Position numbers and translations under genes: made by a program | The notes under the pieces: model-generated | What the model was told of the DNA's origin: nothing | Databases searched by the model: none | The model's input: only the letters and a program-made list of their open reading frames with translations | Part shown: positions 11,480 to 22,039 of the stretch, in pieces | Numbering within the stretch: position 1 is the first letter of the stretch | Layout: the number at the start of each line of letters is the position of its first letter | Assembly (NCBI RefSeq): GCF_030272615.1 | Contig: NC_081409.1 | Coordinates: 246,453,502-246,513,501, forward strand | Reading direction: 5' to 3' | DNA from: Cryptomeria japonica | Taxonomy: Eukaryota > Streptophyta > Pinopsida > Cupressales > Cupressaceae | DNA: 60,000 nucleotides

Positions 11480-12035
11480 GATCGCCCATGAGTGGTGCAT
11501 TAGCCAACTGATCTGCAATAACTTGACCTTTGATAGCTTTACGGTCCACGTACTCGATGTCAAATTCACTTAGAATCATCACCCATTTGGCCAAGCGACC
11601 TGTCAATGCTGCTTTGTTGAGTAAATACTTGAGTGGATCAATCTTTGCAATGAGTTGTACCTTGTGTGTCAATAGATAGTGCCTCAATTTTGTGGCTGCT
11701 AAGATCACTGCTAGGCAAGCTCGCTCAATAGGTGTGTAATTGAGTTCATAGCCAACCAGTGTGAGAGAGATGTAGTATATAGCACACTCTTTGCCTTCTG
11801 CATTATGTTGTGCCAGTAATACACCTAATGTTGTACCTATTGCTGAGATATAGAGTAACAACGGTCTACTTAGATCTGGTGGCATCAACAATGGTGGATT
11901 CATGAGATAGTCTTTAAGCGTCTGAAATGCTTGCTGGCATCGGGCATCCCACTGAAAGCGGATGTTCTTGTGCAGCAGGTGTGTGAATGGGTGACACTTA
12001 TCAGCTAGTTGTGCAATGAATCTTTGGATGTATTG
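11480..12035 (-). pseudogene. First RNase H domain of element 1
   Basis: This has the layout of the Ty3 RNase H that follows RT. FQWDARCQQAFQTLKDYL is followed by LLLYISAIGTTLGVLLAQ, IYYISLTLVGYELNYTPIE and LLTHKVQLIAKIDPLKYLL. The usual Asp of the first strand (YxDAS) reads YISAI here, so the catalytic centre of this first domain looks degenerate. The same is true in element 2 (YISTT), which fits takeover by the second RNase H. Confidence 0.8.
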
Positions 12036-12860
12036 AAGTCGCCCTTGTAATGTCCTTAGCTGACTGATATTCTTTGGAGGTGGCATGTCCATGATTGCCT
12101 TAACCTTTGCTGGATCAACCTCAATACCTTTGCTTGACACAATGTATCTTAGAAGTTTCCCGAAGGTTACTCCAAATACACATTTCTTTGGGTTAAGTTG
12201 AACATGATATTGTTCCAGTCTATCAGAGATTTATCTAAGATGTGGAGATGCCCTTCTCTGGTGAGTGATTTTGCTAGTAAGTCATCCACATAATCTTCCA
12301 TCATAGTATGCATCATGTCATGGAAGATGGTGGTCATTTCTCTTTGATAGGTTGCTCCTGCATTTTTGAGACCGAAGGGCATTACATTCCAGCAATATGT
12401 TCCCCATGGACATGTGAAGGCGGTCTTATGTTGATCTTCTGGTGCGATCTTTATCTGATTCTATCCTGAAAAGCCATCCATGAATGAAAGCATGGCATGT
12501 CCTGCTGTTAGATCCACTATGATGTCGATATTTGGTAGGGGGAAGTCATCCTTAGGACATGCCTTATTCAGATCTCTGAAGTCAGTACAAATGCGGATGC
12601 CCCCTTTTGGTTTGCCGACAAGCACAATGTTGGAGATCCATTCTGCATAATCAATTGGCCTAATGAAACCAACATCTAGGAGTTTCTTAAGTTCTATTTT
12701 GACTAGCACTGCAATCTGGGGATGCATCTTACGAAGCTTCTTCTTGACAGGTTTGGCTCCTTCTGCTACGGTGAGGTGATGCATAACTAAATCAGGATCA
12801 AGCCCAGGCATGTCTGCATATGACCATGCAAAGTTGATTTGACGCTTCTGGAAGAACTCT
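12036..12860 (-). pseudogene. Reverse transcriptase domain of element 1
   Basis: This RNA-dependent DNA polymerase shows VGFIRPIDYAEWISNIVLV, the motif ICTDFRDLNKACPKDDFPLP, AFTCPWGTYCWNVMPFGLKNA, and the catalytic YVDD at 12281-12292. A TAG replaces a Tyr codon at 12458-12460 (FSG*NQIK; TAC in element 2). A single-base deletion at about 12229 shifts the frame after HILDK. Confidence 0.92.
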
Positions 12861-14030
12861 ATAAACTTAGGCTGTTCCTCTGGAGTGAGAAGAGATGCCA
12901 GATGTATGATATGAGGATTTTCAGGAGTCCCCACGTTGTACTCTTTGGTTTCCTCGATGAGAATCGTTGATCGTTCCTGTTGTGTACTATCAGGGAGAAT
13001 GTCAAACCCTTCATCCTCAGGCACCTCAGAGAGGTTTTCACCATTGGATACGCTCTTTCTCTTTACTTTTGTTGGATCAAACAGTGCCACAGTGTGGTTT
13101 TCACTGAAAGATCCATGTTTTATTGTTATATTTTTGCATCTGAAAGGTTTGGCATCCGCCCCGAAGTATGCTGCGCTATTAAGTTCAATGGCGAATCCAG
13201 CTTTGTGATCCCCGCTTTGTAGGTTATCCCTTAATTCCAAAAAATCAATGATGGCCTCATCGTTTTGGAAGAAGTCAAGACATGGGGGATTTGGTTGGTT
13301 CCATTCGATGAGTTCAGGGTGGATAATGGGCATTACTGCGTCGATTAGGTTAAGTGCGTTAGAGGTATCAGTGAGGGTTAAGATGTTATGGTGAAGGTCG
13401 TTGATGGTACTTTCCTTGTCAAAATCAGGCGTAGGATGAGACGTAGGGTCTATGGAAGATGTTTCCAATTCAAGAACCCAAGTGGTCTTTATCTATGCTT
13501 CTCCGTAAACAGGGATGTCTTTGCGTGGTGGAGGTGGTGATGTGTCTTCCTCATCTGAAGTGTTAAGCTGTACCAAATCAAATTCTCATTCATGTGAGTC
13601 AGTCTCGGAATCACTTTCCAACATCCGATTACTATACCATACTGGGATGTCCTTTGAGTTAAACACTGCAGGTGTGATTGGTTGATGTACCTTTGTAGTG
13701 ATTGGTGCTGCAGGAAGGTCGATGGGGATTAAAGGATCTGGTACGGGGAGTATCGGTAATATTGACTTGGTGGCTTTTGCTGGAACTGTTGGTGCTATAG
13801 ATGCTACTGCGGGTGCTGATACAGTTGTTGCTGCTAATGGTGTTGCTGATGGGATTATGAGTTCGTTTGGTGGGATGAGTGGCATTGGTGATGGTTGGGT
13901 TGGGGTTTTGAGCCTCAGTGGGGCAGTTGGGATGGTGCTTGAGGCTGCTTTAATGATAAAAGGCGTCCTTTTTGCCGTAGGCCGACAAAATGGTTTGTTG
14001 GGTTTTCCTTTGAACTTGAGTTTAGGAAAG
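12861..14030 (-). pseudogene. Proline/threonine-rich linker between G-patch and RT (element 1)
   Basis: About 390 codons of low-complexity, Pro/Ala/Thr-rich sequence (PATTVSAPAV, PLIPPNELIIPSA) are followed by conserved acidic stretches (SDSETDSHE) and LIEWNQPNPPCLDFFQNDEAI. The same linker is found in elements 2 and 3. In Ogre elements an intron lies between protease and RT; here the linker stays in frame in element 1, so no intron is required. Confidence 0.7.
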
Positions 14031-14180
14031 ATCTCTTTTTCAAAGCCTAGGCCTGTATTACCTTTGGGTTTTAATTCTGGCAGCAGAGGTTCATGTCATC
14101 CTTGTTTGCAATATCCCAAAGCACTTTGACCATCATACCCCATTCGTTGCATAATGAGGAGACCTTTGCCATACTAATCC
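14030..14180 (-). pseudogene. G-patch-like domain (element 1)
   Basis: The encoded sequence has the spacing of a G-patch: GKGLLIMQRMGY, then SALGYCKQG, a Pro, and NTGLGFE. In element 1 it carries two stops (CAG-to-TAG just before YGKG and CGA-to-TGA after KQG). Element 2 keeps it intact. G-patch domains bind nucleic acid or helicases and are known after the protease in betaretroviruses. Confidence 0.7.
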
Positions 14181-14399
14181 ATAGGAAGTGTAACTCATGG
14201 TATATCAGTGGTGATGGGATCTTTATAGATCCATTCCGTCAGGTCCTCATCTTGTGTTTCTTCCTCTTGACTCTTTCCAAGAACAAAAGGCGTCAAAGCA
14301 CATGCTGGTATGTTTAGTGGTTGCTGGAGTACCTGCTGTGGTTTACCATGTGTTCTAGGAGAAGTGGGCATTTGTCCCACACAAAAGAGTTGACTCAAG

Positions 14400-15130
14400 T
14401 TGTATTACCCAGGACCTTCCTCTGCTATCTTCATCTTAAGATTTTCTTGCTTGGGTATAGTGGTGTTTGAACGGGCAAGAGAGGCGGGACTTATATATGA
14501 TGTGGAAGAAATGGCTTCTCTACTGTTAGGAATGGTAATCTCTGGTTGATGGTTGATATTATGGCAATATGCAAAGAGATTTGCATCACCCAAAATTGTG
14601 ATCTCTACACCATTATGTGGGAACTTGATACATTGATGGTAGGTAGATGGAACAGCTTGTATGGCATGTATCCAAGGTCTTCCTAACAATAGATTATATG
14701 GCAGAGGGAGGTCCAGAACCTGACAAATGATGTGCTTTACCACGGGGCCCACTTGGATTGGTAGTACCACAGCTCCTTTGGATGAACGCTCTGCATCGTC
14801 ATAGGCTTTGATTGTGATCTTCTGACGAGGATCCACTGATTCTACCGCATATCCCAATGTTGTGACCAACTGTAGTGTACAAATATTTAGGCCTGCTCCA
14901 TTATCGATCAAGACTCGCTTGATCCTATGCTGGTTAATAAATCCTTCGATGTGGAGTGAGGCGTTATGAGGTTGTTGGAAGGAAGAGTTGTCACTTTCGA
15001 AAAAAGTGAGACAAGGTGATAACTTTAGACTTCCAACCATGGCTTGAAATTGGTCTGTATTCAGATTTGCAGGGACCGACGCTTCTTGGAGTGCTTGATC
15101 CAAGATAGTTTTATGAGAGGGTGATAGGCG
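14400..15130 (-). pseudogene. Aspartic protease domain of element 1
   Basis: This protease would cut the Gag-Pol polyprotein. The active-site motif is VLIDNGAGLNIC at about 14882-14917 (D-N-G-A in place of D-S/T-G-A). A flap-like TIKAYDDAERSSKG follows, and LLGRPWIH is at about 14665-14690. The stretch 14405-15640 is uninterrupted. The Asp-Asn-Gly variant is shared with elements 2 and 3 (IDNGAG, IDNEVG). Confidence 0.85.
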
Positions 15131-15499
15131 CAATAGCTCTAAAATGGATATAAGTGCAGGGGTTTTGTCTAATTGTTCCACAAGATTGTACTGCTTTGGG
15201 ATGGAGGTGGTGCCTTGTGGAGCTGCCTTTATGGTAACTTTGCCGCGAAGCGTAACAACATTGCAATTTGAGTTGGGATTTTTGAAGGTTATGGTTGCAA
15301 CTTGTTCACTGGTATCATACAGATGATTTACAGTGTAATTATACGCAACCTGCGTATAATCAGTAGTATCAATGCCTCGCCTAGAAGTGGAAGGACCCCT
15401 TTGATCTTGTGATGGAAGTGGATTTTTGAACATCAGATGATCATTATTTGTTGTTTTTGGGTCATGTCCTTCAATTTCAATTTCTCCTCGATCAATGAG

Positions 15500-16957
15500 A
15501 TCCTGAATGAGATCTTTCAATTGGTGACAATTACTTGTCTTGTGCCCTCTTCCTTGATGGAATTCACAGTGTTCAGTATCTCTCCACCAGGCCGATTTGA
15601 CCTGAGGCTCATAGTTTGATAGTTTAGGTAGAGTGACCAAATTTTGAGAAATGAGTTGTCACAATACTGTTTCAATGGGTTCCCTTAAGGGAGTGTATAT
15701 GCGTTTCTATTTTTGCTAACGAGGTCTAGGTTCATCATGAGATGTGATGCGACCTTGATTAGAAGGAACATTTGTGTTGTTTTGAGGCGGAGGATTTTGT
15801 CCTGCAAACCGAACCACAGGTTGTGCATTTTGGATAGTTCGGGCATCGACAACCCCATCATTGACGATATTCTTGTTTTTATTCCAGAAGTTTGGTTTAT
15901 TGTTGTTGAAGCGTGGGCGAGGACCATCTTTTGGTTCATTAAATATTTTGATGAGTCATTTCTTGATGAGTGCTCGTTCACATTTTAAACCCTTGGTGAT
16001 CATATCATTAAAAGAGTCTGTGTCTTTGACATCCAGGTGAAATTCCATTTCTTCGTTTAAGTTGGAAATGAATATTTCCACTAGTTCTCGATCAGGTAAC
16101 TGAAGAGAACATCTGCTAGACATTTGGCGCCATCGTTGCAGGAATACTGAGAATTGTTCACCTTGTTTTTGTTTGGTGCTGCACAGATCAGCCATGGTGA
16201 TGTCGCGTTCAATGTTATGAGAGTAATGAGCTAGGAACTTCTAGATGAGTTCCTCAAATGTTCTAATGCCTCCTGGTAGTCGGGAAAACCATGATGTGGT
16301 TGTTCCTCCCAAGCTTTGGGGAAAAAGGCGCATTAGGTAGGTGTCTTCATATGCCACTTCAAGACAAGCGGAATGAAATTCTCTGACATGATCACGAGGA
16401 TCTCCCTTTCCCCTATATTTTTTGAATTTGGGTGTTTCGAATCCTCTTGGAAAGGGTGGCATATAAAGATTCCTATCAAAAGGATAGGGACAGATGTCAT
16501 TGAGTGAGAATTGGTTAGTCTTGATACCACTATGAAGCTGTTGGGCGAGATTCTCGACTTGTTGCCGCAACATCTCAATTTCATTTGGAGGAGGAGGTGG
16601 TGGGTTACCTTGAGGAATGTTATATCTGATGGGTTCTCTACCTCTTTCCTCTTCATGGTGACTTTGTCTTTCTGATGCTTGTCTTAATTGGGCAAGATCA
16701 AAGTCAGAGGGGAGTTTTGCTCCTTCTTGAGCAAGCTTTAAAAAGTGAGCATCCGCATTGCTCCTGAGTATTTCGTCAAATAGTCTGTTAAAGAGAGGGT
16801 TATGCTGAGCCCTTTCTATTGTTGCAGGAGTGGGAGTACTTGGGTTTTCGTCATTTGCATTTCCTCCAAGTGCTTCTTGAAATTCATTGAGATTTTCTTC
16901 TTCTTCTTCTTCTATTTCTATTTCTCGTTGTCACGACTGTGATCGGGTTTGAGCCAT
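15500..16957 (-). pseudogene. Gag region of element 1
   Basis: This encodes the structural capsid protein. MAQTRSQS and a Glu-rich stretch are followed by the retrotransposon gag domain (YRGKGDPRDHVREFHSAC, then TTTSWFSRLP, then FLQRWRQMSSR). A CCHH-like knuckle, HCEFHQGRGHKTSNC, is at about 15525-15571 (Cys/His spacing C-x2-H-x4-H-x4-C). Stops at codon 9, at 16238-16240 (Q to stop) and at 15953-15955 (R to stop) make it non-functional. Confidence 0.85.
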
Positions 16958-17406
16958 TTTGTTTATGAGTCTTTGTTGAAATTGCTTGAAAATGATGATG
17001 AGTTTTTGATGAAATGAGAGATTGATGATTGGTGAATTGTGTTGCATGTGGATCTCTTATCACTTTTAAGGTAGATGTAACCGAATTTCTTTTTTTGAAT
17101 TGCTTGCTTGTTTGATAAGATTTGATGTGATAAGGTGTAGAGAAATCTGAGATGTGTTACAAATTGAACTACCTAGTAATGAGAGGATTCACTCATGAAC
17201 TAGTTTTAACCTACGTAGATGTGTCTCTTAGGATGAGCTTATCCTAGATGTAGAAACAATCTAAAAAGTGATGTGAAGTGTTTGATTTCAAGCAATATCT
17301 AAAAGAGAACTTGGAACAATAACCTCTTAATGTTTTGAGAGTTGGGACGGATTGATGATGAAGTGATGATGTATGAGTGAGATGATGGATGAAAATGTTT
17401 TCAACT
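16958..17406 (-). other. Spacer between ORF1 and gag (element 1)
   Basis: No gene is seen. The stretch GATGTGTTACA...CTACCTAGTAATGAGAGG (about 17150-17190) is nearly identical in elements 2 and 3. In element 3 it is the exact place where the CACTA transposon is inserted. Confidence 0.6.
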
Positions 17407-17790
17407 TCAATAAAAACTTTGTGTCACAAATGGGACAAACTCTACCTCTTCCCTTTTAGGTGTTGGAGGTATTTCTCGAGCTATGTTGTAGGTGATGCAG
17501 ACGTTTGGGAAGAAGTTGGGATTAATCTTTCCTCCTTGATTTTTGTGATAACTCAGAGCTCTATATTGCATAAAAGCTTTGCGGTTCAATGATTCTGAAT
17601 CAAATTCGTTTGTTTTACCTTGAAGGTATAGACGCATGCGATGTAGAAAGACTCTATGGGAGACAAAGATTTGTCTATTGATATAGAATAATTTCCTCAT
17701 TTTGATCAAAGCCTTTGAGCTTAATGGTCTTCTTTTCAAGTTGATATTTTGATGATACTTCTTCTTTCGCAAGATGTGAAGAATGGTCAT
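17407..17790 (-). CDS. ORF1 upstream of gag, 127 aa, unknown function (element 1)
   Basis: The ORF could start upstream at 17955, but the start at 17790 (MTILHI) is preferred because the same ATG and the same 384-base length occur in elements 2 (45184-45567) and 3 (55238-55621). The protein is basic at its N-terminus (RKKKYHQN, KRRPLSSKALIK). It contains the conserved blocks FYINRQIFVSHRVFLHRMRL, YHKNQGGKINPNFFPNVCIT and EIPPTPKREEVE. Substitutions between copies are mostly conservative (Y/F, N/Q, K/R), suggesting past protein-level selection. No known domain is recognised. An extra ORF upstream of gag is an established feature of Ogre elements. This copy is the only one of the three without an internal stop. 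Confidence 0.7.
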   Translation of the reverse strand: MTILHILRKKKYHQNINLKRRPLSSKALIKMRKLFYINRQIFVSHRVFLHRMRLYLQGKTNEFDSESLNRKAFMQYRALSYHKNQGGKINPNFFPNVCITYNIAREIPPTPKREEVEFVPFVTQSFY

Positions 17791-19570
17791 AAATTTTGAC
17801 TCTTTGTTGTTTGTACCTTGTTTTTGATGTTTTTGGTTGTTTTGACAGATGTTGGGTTGGATGAATACTTTGTTTTTGGGAAGTGATTTTCTGATTTTTC
17901 TTTGACAAGAAAACAAAGCAAGCACACAAACACAAGAATGTTGCCCCAAAGTCACAAATGAGTATGGGTCTAGATCAACCCAATCCTTGGACTTTTATAT
18001 GAACCTTCCTTTAGATGTATTTTAAGGTGTATTTCCAAAGCCTGAAGTTGGCTCAATTTGCACTTGGTCTTTAAAACGAACACACTTCAAACACTTTTTA
18101 TCCCTAAGGTCAAATGGCCAGTTGTGATAAATTTAGCCCACATCTTGATATTTCTTCGACTTTGGTACTACATACCTTATGAATCCCGTCGTGGCAGGTA
18201 AGGATGTGATATACTAAGTCTTGCACGAGCATAACAAATAGATGATCCCTATGATGGGGGAGTCACCACTTTTATCAAGCCACAAGTGACTTTTTAAAAA
18301 GCTATGTTTCTACTCAAGGAAATAAGTATGGTGAGTATCTTGGGAGCAAAACCATCTATGCTCTTGCACTAAATTATATCGCAAATATTCTCAATCAATA
18401 GAATGGGTGGGCTACTACTTAAAGGTGTTTAGTCATGTTCGATGTTTTTGGACATAAGTTCATTCTGTAGTGACTCACTTAAGAGCCTTGTAACTGGTGG
18501 TGGGACCCATTTGTCCTTTCGGTCAGTTACACTGTAGGAACAGCTATACCCAAGGCTGCAGCTTTCGCTCTCACCTGATTTCTATAGTGGCTCGAAGGAT
18601 TTACCGCTCGAGGTCATTCCCAAGAGTATCGATCCCTTGGCAGGCCTCTCTTACAAAGATAAAATTTGAGTGTTACTAACACTTTTCTCTTGCACCTAGG
18701 ACCATGAAAGCCAAGGGAGAGGATAGTGTGTGTTAGAGGTAGGACCACTCGACTGACCTTTGTGCACAAGTGTGCCAAACACAAAAGACACTTGTTCTTT
18801 TTAATCCATCATTTCAAAATGTGGTCTAACTATTTGGAGATGTTTCTCCAATAGCCATGGTGTTCTTTTTAACTTCAAAGGCAATGTGTTTTGTAATCTA
18901 GAATTCGAAAATCCTAGTCAACTTTAATGAAAAACACATTTGCTTGAAGTAAAATTTGTTTTGCAAAATCTAAACAAGTGGATTGTTCTTTTTATTTGCC
19001 CAAAATTGAATTATGGCTTGTGATTTTTAAGTTTGATGCAAGGAAAGCAAATTTGTTTGTTGATTTTAAGCACCCAAAAGACAATTTATCCTAACTAGAA
19101 AGCAATACAATTTTGTGTTTTGTCAAGTTTTTAAGCACCAAAAGACAAGTTTGTGATTTTTATGGTGAGTTTTTAACCTGCACAAACAAAAACGTGTTAG
19201 TAAAATCAATGTTCAAGGGGGGCTTCCACAAGCCTAAGAATTTCTATTTTTGTGGTTACAAGGTGATTTGGACGACACTCTGTTACAATAGTGCTAGTCT
19301 GTGTTTAAGTAGAGGCGCTACTTAACACAAAAGCGTTTAAAGAAGGGGAGAGACAGAGAGGCCAAAAGCGCTAGAAGTTTGTCAATAGTGCTAGAAGAAC
19401 TACCAAAGCGCTAAAACAGTTGCAAAAGTGCTGAAATTTGGTCAATAGCGCTAAAAGAATAAATGACGGTAGCGCTGGAACGTGTTCAATAACGCTAAAG
19501 CACACCCTGTGTGACACTTTCAACAATCAAACATGTTAGTAAAAAAAAAATGATATGTTTTTGGTGCCTC
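17791..19570 (-). other. 5' leader of element 1
   Basis: This is untranslated sequence between ORF1 and the PBS, conserved in elements 2 and 3. The block 18120-18720 is the most conserved. Read on the plus strand it starts with CAG|GTAAGG (18195-18203) and ends with TTACTAACAC plus TTTTCTCTTGCACCTAG|G (to 18699), an intron-like arrangement. 19290-19510 holds repeated AGCGCTA motifs. Confidence 0.6.
19290..19510. repeat. AGCGCTA short interspersed repeats in leader (element 1)
   Basis: About nine copies of (A/T)AGCGCTA(A/G)AA or variants, spaced 15-35 bases apart. They are matched by 47125-47365 in element 2 and by the antisense-gene intron at 5335-5690. Confidence 0.7.
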
Positions 19571-19590
19571 GATTCACGTCGGGTTCACCA
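19571..19590 (-). promoter_or_regulatory. Primer binding site of element 1
   Basis: On the minus strand TGGTGAACCCGACGTGAATC starts two bases after the 5' LTR. It begins with TGG, as expected for a sequence pairing with a tRNA 3' CCA end. The identical 20 bases follow the 5' LTR of element 2. I could not assign the tRNA from memory. Confidence 0.8.
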
Positions 19591-19592
19591 AA

Positions 19593-20978
19593 TGATGCCC
19601 TCCTAAATGGCACAAGGTTAGCAAATGATAAATAACACAAAAGACACGAAACTGTTAGTGTTAGTCAATCAAAAACTAATCTAAAAAGGCATACCAAGAG
19701 AGATACTAAAAACATGCAAGCATATTTAACTATCAAAGCAAACACGATGAGGCATCTCCAAATACCTCCTAACATGCTCTTAACTCTTTCTCCCTTGTTC
19801 CTCTACTCCCCAAGTTCCAAAATAGTGTAGCTCTCAGCAGCTTTTTGCACTATGGATGCTTATGGAGGATTGAGATTGTAGTATAGCTCTAAATGTGAAA
19901 TGAAAAGTTGATACTAAACTATTGATACTAAAATGATTTATTTTATCCAAGATGACAATACATGAGTTAATTATGCTAAAATGCTTTCTAAAAATGTCTA
20001 TAGCTTAAATGCATACAAGTTTTCAGGATCTGGATTATGAAGAAATGGGCTCTATTTATAGGAAAAATGGAGCAATGGATGGTTGAGATTGAGCAATCTC
20101 AACAAGGGTCGGGATTGGATGATTTCAAATCCATGTGAGAGCTTTCAACCCAATCCCAGGATGACAAGTGTCAATGTGAGATAGGTTGAGAGGAGAGGGA
20201 ATAAGCATTAAATGCTTGACATGACTTTGGAAGTTAAAGTCAAGGTTAGTTGAATGAATAAACTCTTTATTCAAAGAATAAAGCTTTTATCCAATGGATA
20301 AATTCTTGTGCAAATGTGAAATGGATGAATATGGTCAAAACAATAAATGTTTAGGGGGACAAGTTTGAAATAACCATAAATGGTTATGTAAGAGCCATAA
20401 ATGGTCATGTAAGAGCCATTAGTGGTCTTGGAAGACTTTGGGGGTTAATTTGTTGAACACACAAAACATTAAATGCTTTTCAAGACTTTGAAGTATTTGA
20501 GAAGTGACTCCATTTTGCTTAGGAATGTGACAATAATTAGGGGATGGATTAGGCTAATTAGGAAGGGGTTAGAAGAATCTAGAAGGGGATTAGATTTTGC
20601 AAGTGGCTTTGGTGGGTGAGGGAAAATAGGATTTTATTTAAAATAAAAATTCATTTATTTCAATAAATGTGTGCAAGTTGCATTTGTAGGAAAATGCAAG
20701 TGGGGTGGGGATAATGATTTAAATAAATGTTTTATTTAATTTATTTAAAAGAGAAAAAGGGGATTTTAATTAAATAAATAGATTTTATTTATTTAATTGA
20801 TTTGAATTTGATTTAATGAATTAATTAAAATAAATTGAATAATTTATTTAATTAATAGAAGAATGTTTGGGGATGAATTAATTAAATATTAATTTAATTA
20901 ATTGATGGCTAGTGGATTTTTAATCAAATAAATACGAAATATTCATTTAATTAAAATGGACAGATTTGTGTGACTACA
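19593..20978 (-). repeat. 5' LTR of element 1
   Basis: 1386 bp, TGTAGTCACAC...GCATCA on the minus strand. The minus-strand promoter TATAAATA is at 20053-20060. It is nearly identical to 3437-4803 by eye, and its length equals that of the right LTR of element 2. Confidence 0.93.
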
Positions 20979-20983
20979 TATAT
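20979..20983. repeat. Right target-site duplication of element 1 (TATAT)
   Basis: TATAT directly follows the LTR end and matches 3432-3436. Confidence 0.7.
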
Positions 20984-21539
20984 ATATAAAGTGTCACGAT
21001 ACAATAATGTCAAAAAATCATATGGCTACAATCACCCGAAGGTGTCTACATCATCATACAAAATGGTACAAAACTGATACAGAGGAACCCACTAATCACT
21101 CCTGCCAATACTACTGGTAGTGCTAATCCTGTCTGTGTCATCGTGTCCCATGCCATGTGTCCAGCCCTCATCTCTAGTCCTGGATCCTGAAACACTCGTC
21201 TCAGGGCCTCCCTATCTCCATCTTGATCGTACGGAATCAACTCCCCATCGATCGGTATCCTCAAAATCCTATATACATCCTCGAGGGTGACTGTCATCTC
21301 CCCCATCGGCAAATGGAAAGTACAAGTCTTGGAGTGCCACCTCTCTGCCAGTGCAGTCAGCAATCCCATATTCTCCCGAAACTCAGGCACATACAACACA
21401 TGTCTCAATCCCATAGCCTCGATCGCAGCTCGCTCCTCAACTGTCAGCTTAGGTCGCAATCTCTGAGTCGATGGGAATCTCTCCCGTGACTCCAGCATAG
21501 GCAAATACTCCTGCAGTCAAACAAATCAATCATGTCAGT

Positions 21540-21825
21540 CATAGTGGCATTCACTGTTCATCACAAAATGCTACTTTTTATCCAAATGCATATTGCTATC
21601 TATCCTAGTGACACTCACTGTTCATCACAAAGTGTTGCTATTGATCCTAGTGGTACTCCCTGTTCATCACAAAGTACTACGTGTTTGGCACTCCCTGTTC
21701 ATCACAAAGTGCTGTTCACATTCGCACTCACTGTTCATCACAAAGTGCTACTCATATTTAGTACTCCCTGTTGATCACAAAGTACTATCTCTTGGTACTC
21801 ACTGTTCATCACAAAGTGCCTTGAT
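21540..21825. repeat. Tandem-like repeats, CTGTTCATCACAAAGTGCTA unit (element 4 intron)
   Basis: Seven copies of a 20-25-base core, ACTGTTCATCACAAAGTGCTA or close variants, occur at intervals of about 30-65 bases, all inside the intron of the antisense PMD gene. Confidence 0.8.
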
Positions 21826-22039
21826 CTATCTTATCCTAGGGCCTCTACTTGAGTGAATCTTCTTGAGTAGTTTCCTAATTGGCAACGTATGTTCTATCAC
21901 ATAATTGTCAATCTTAGCCCTATTTGCAATTCTAGTCTTCCCTAGAGGACCTTCTTGAGTGTATCCTCTCAGCAGCTTATCCAATCGACAACATATGTTC
22001 ATCATAGAATTGTCGATTTGACCTAGAAGACCCAAATTC

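Larger units (their letters stand above)
9669..16957 (-). pseudogene. gag-pol polyprotein of element 1 (overall)
   Basis: The reading frame opens at ATG 16957 (MAQTRSQS) and ends at TAA 9669-9671 (HLKRFYT). It is one frame for gag, protease, G-patch, linker and RT up to about 12229, where one T is missing relative to element 2. The remaining RT, RNase H and integrase follow in the shifted frame, so the ancestor had one continuous gag-pol ORF of about 2430 codons. Premature stops are scattered through it: TGA at codon 9, TAG at 16238-16240, TGA at 15953-15955, TAG and TGA in the G-patch, and TAG at the end of the 12461-13468 stretch. Most are CGA-to-TGA or CAG-to-TAG changes. The sub-domains are listed separately. 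Confidence 0.9.
3437..20978 (-). mobile_element. Element 1: full-length 17.5-kb Tat/Ogre-type Ty3/gypsy retrotransposon
   Basis: Two LTRs (3437-4803 and 19593-20978) in direct orientation bound the element, with matching TATAT flanks. Transcription is leftwards: the 5' LTR is the right one, the PBS is at 19571-19590 and the PPT at 4804-4817. Minus-strand order is leader, ORF1, gag, protease, G-patch, RT, RNase H, second RNase H, integrase. The plus strand carries an antisense PMD gene near the 3' LTR. Two RNase H domains and extra ORFs are known hallmarks of the Tat/Ogre lineage. Several stop codons and one frameshift disable the polyprotein. Confidence 0.93.

Noticed and set aside
12936-13222. 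Plus-strand open frames opposite the linker and RT
   Set aside because: They mirror the conserved minus-strand coding sequence and show no own domain.
21036-21046. Minus-strand TGTAGACACC resembling the LTR start of element 4
   Set aside because: No polypurine tract precedes it and no matching LTR sequence follows, so a ten-base match is probably chance or a shared terminal motif.
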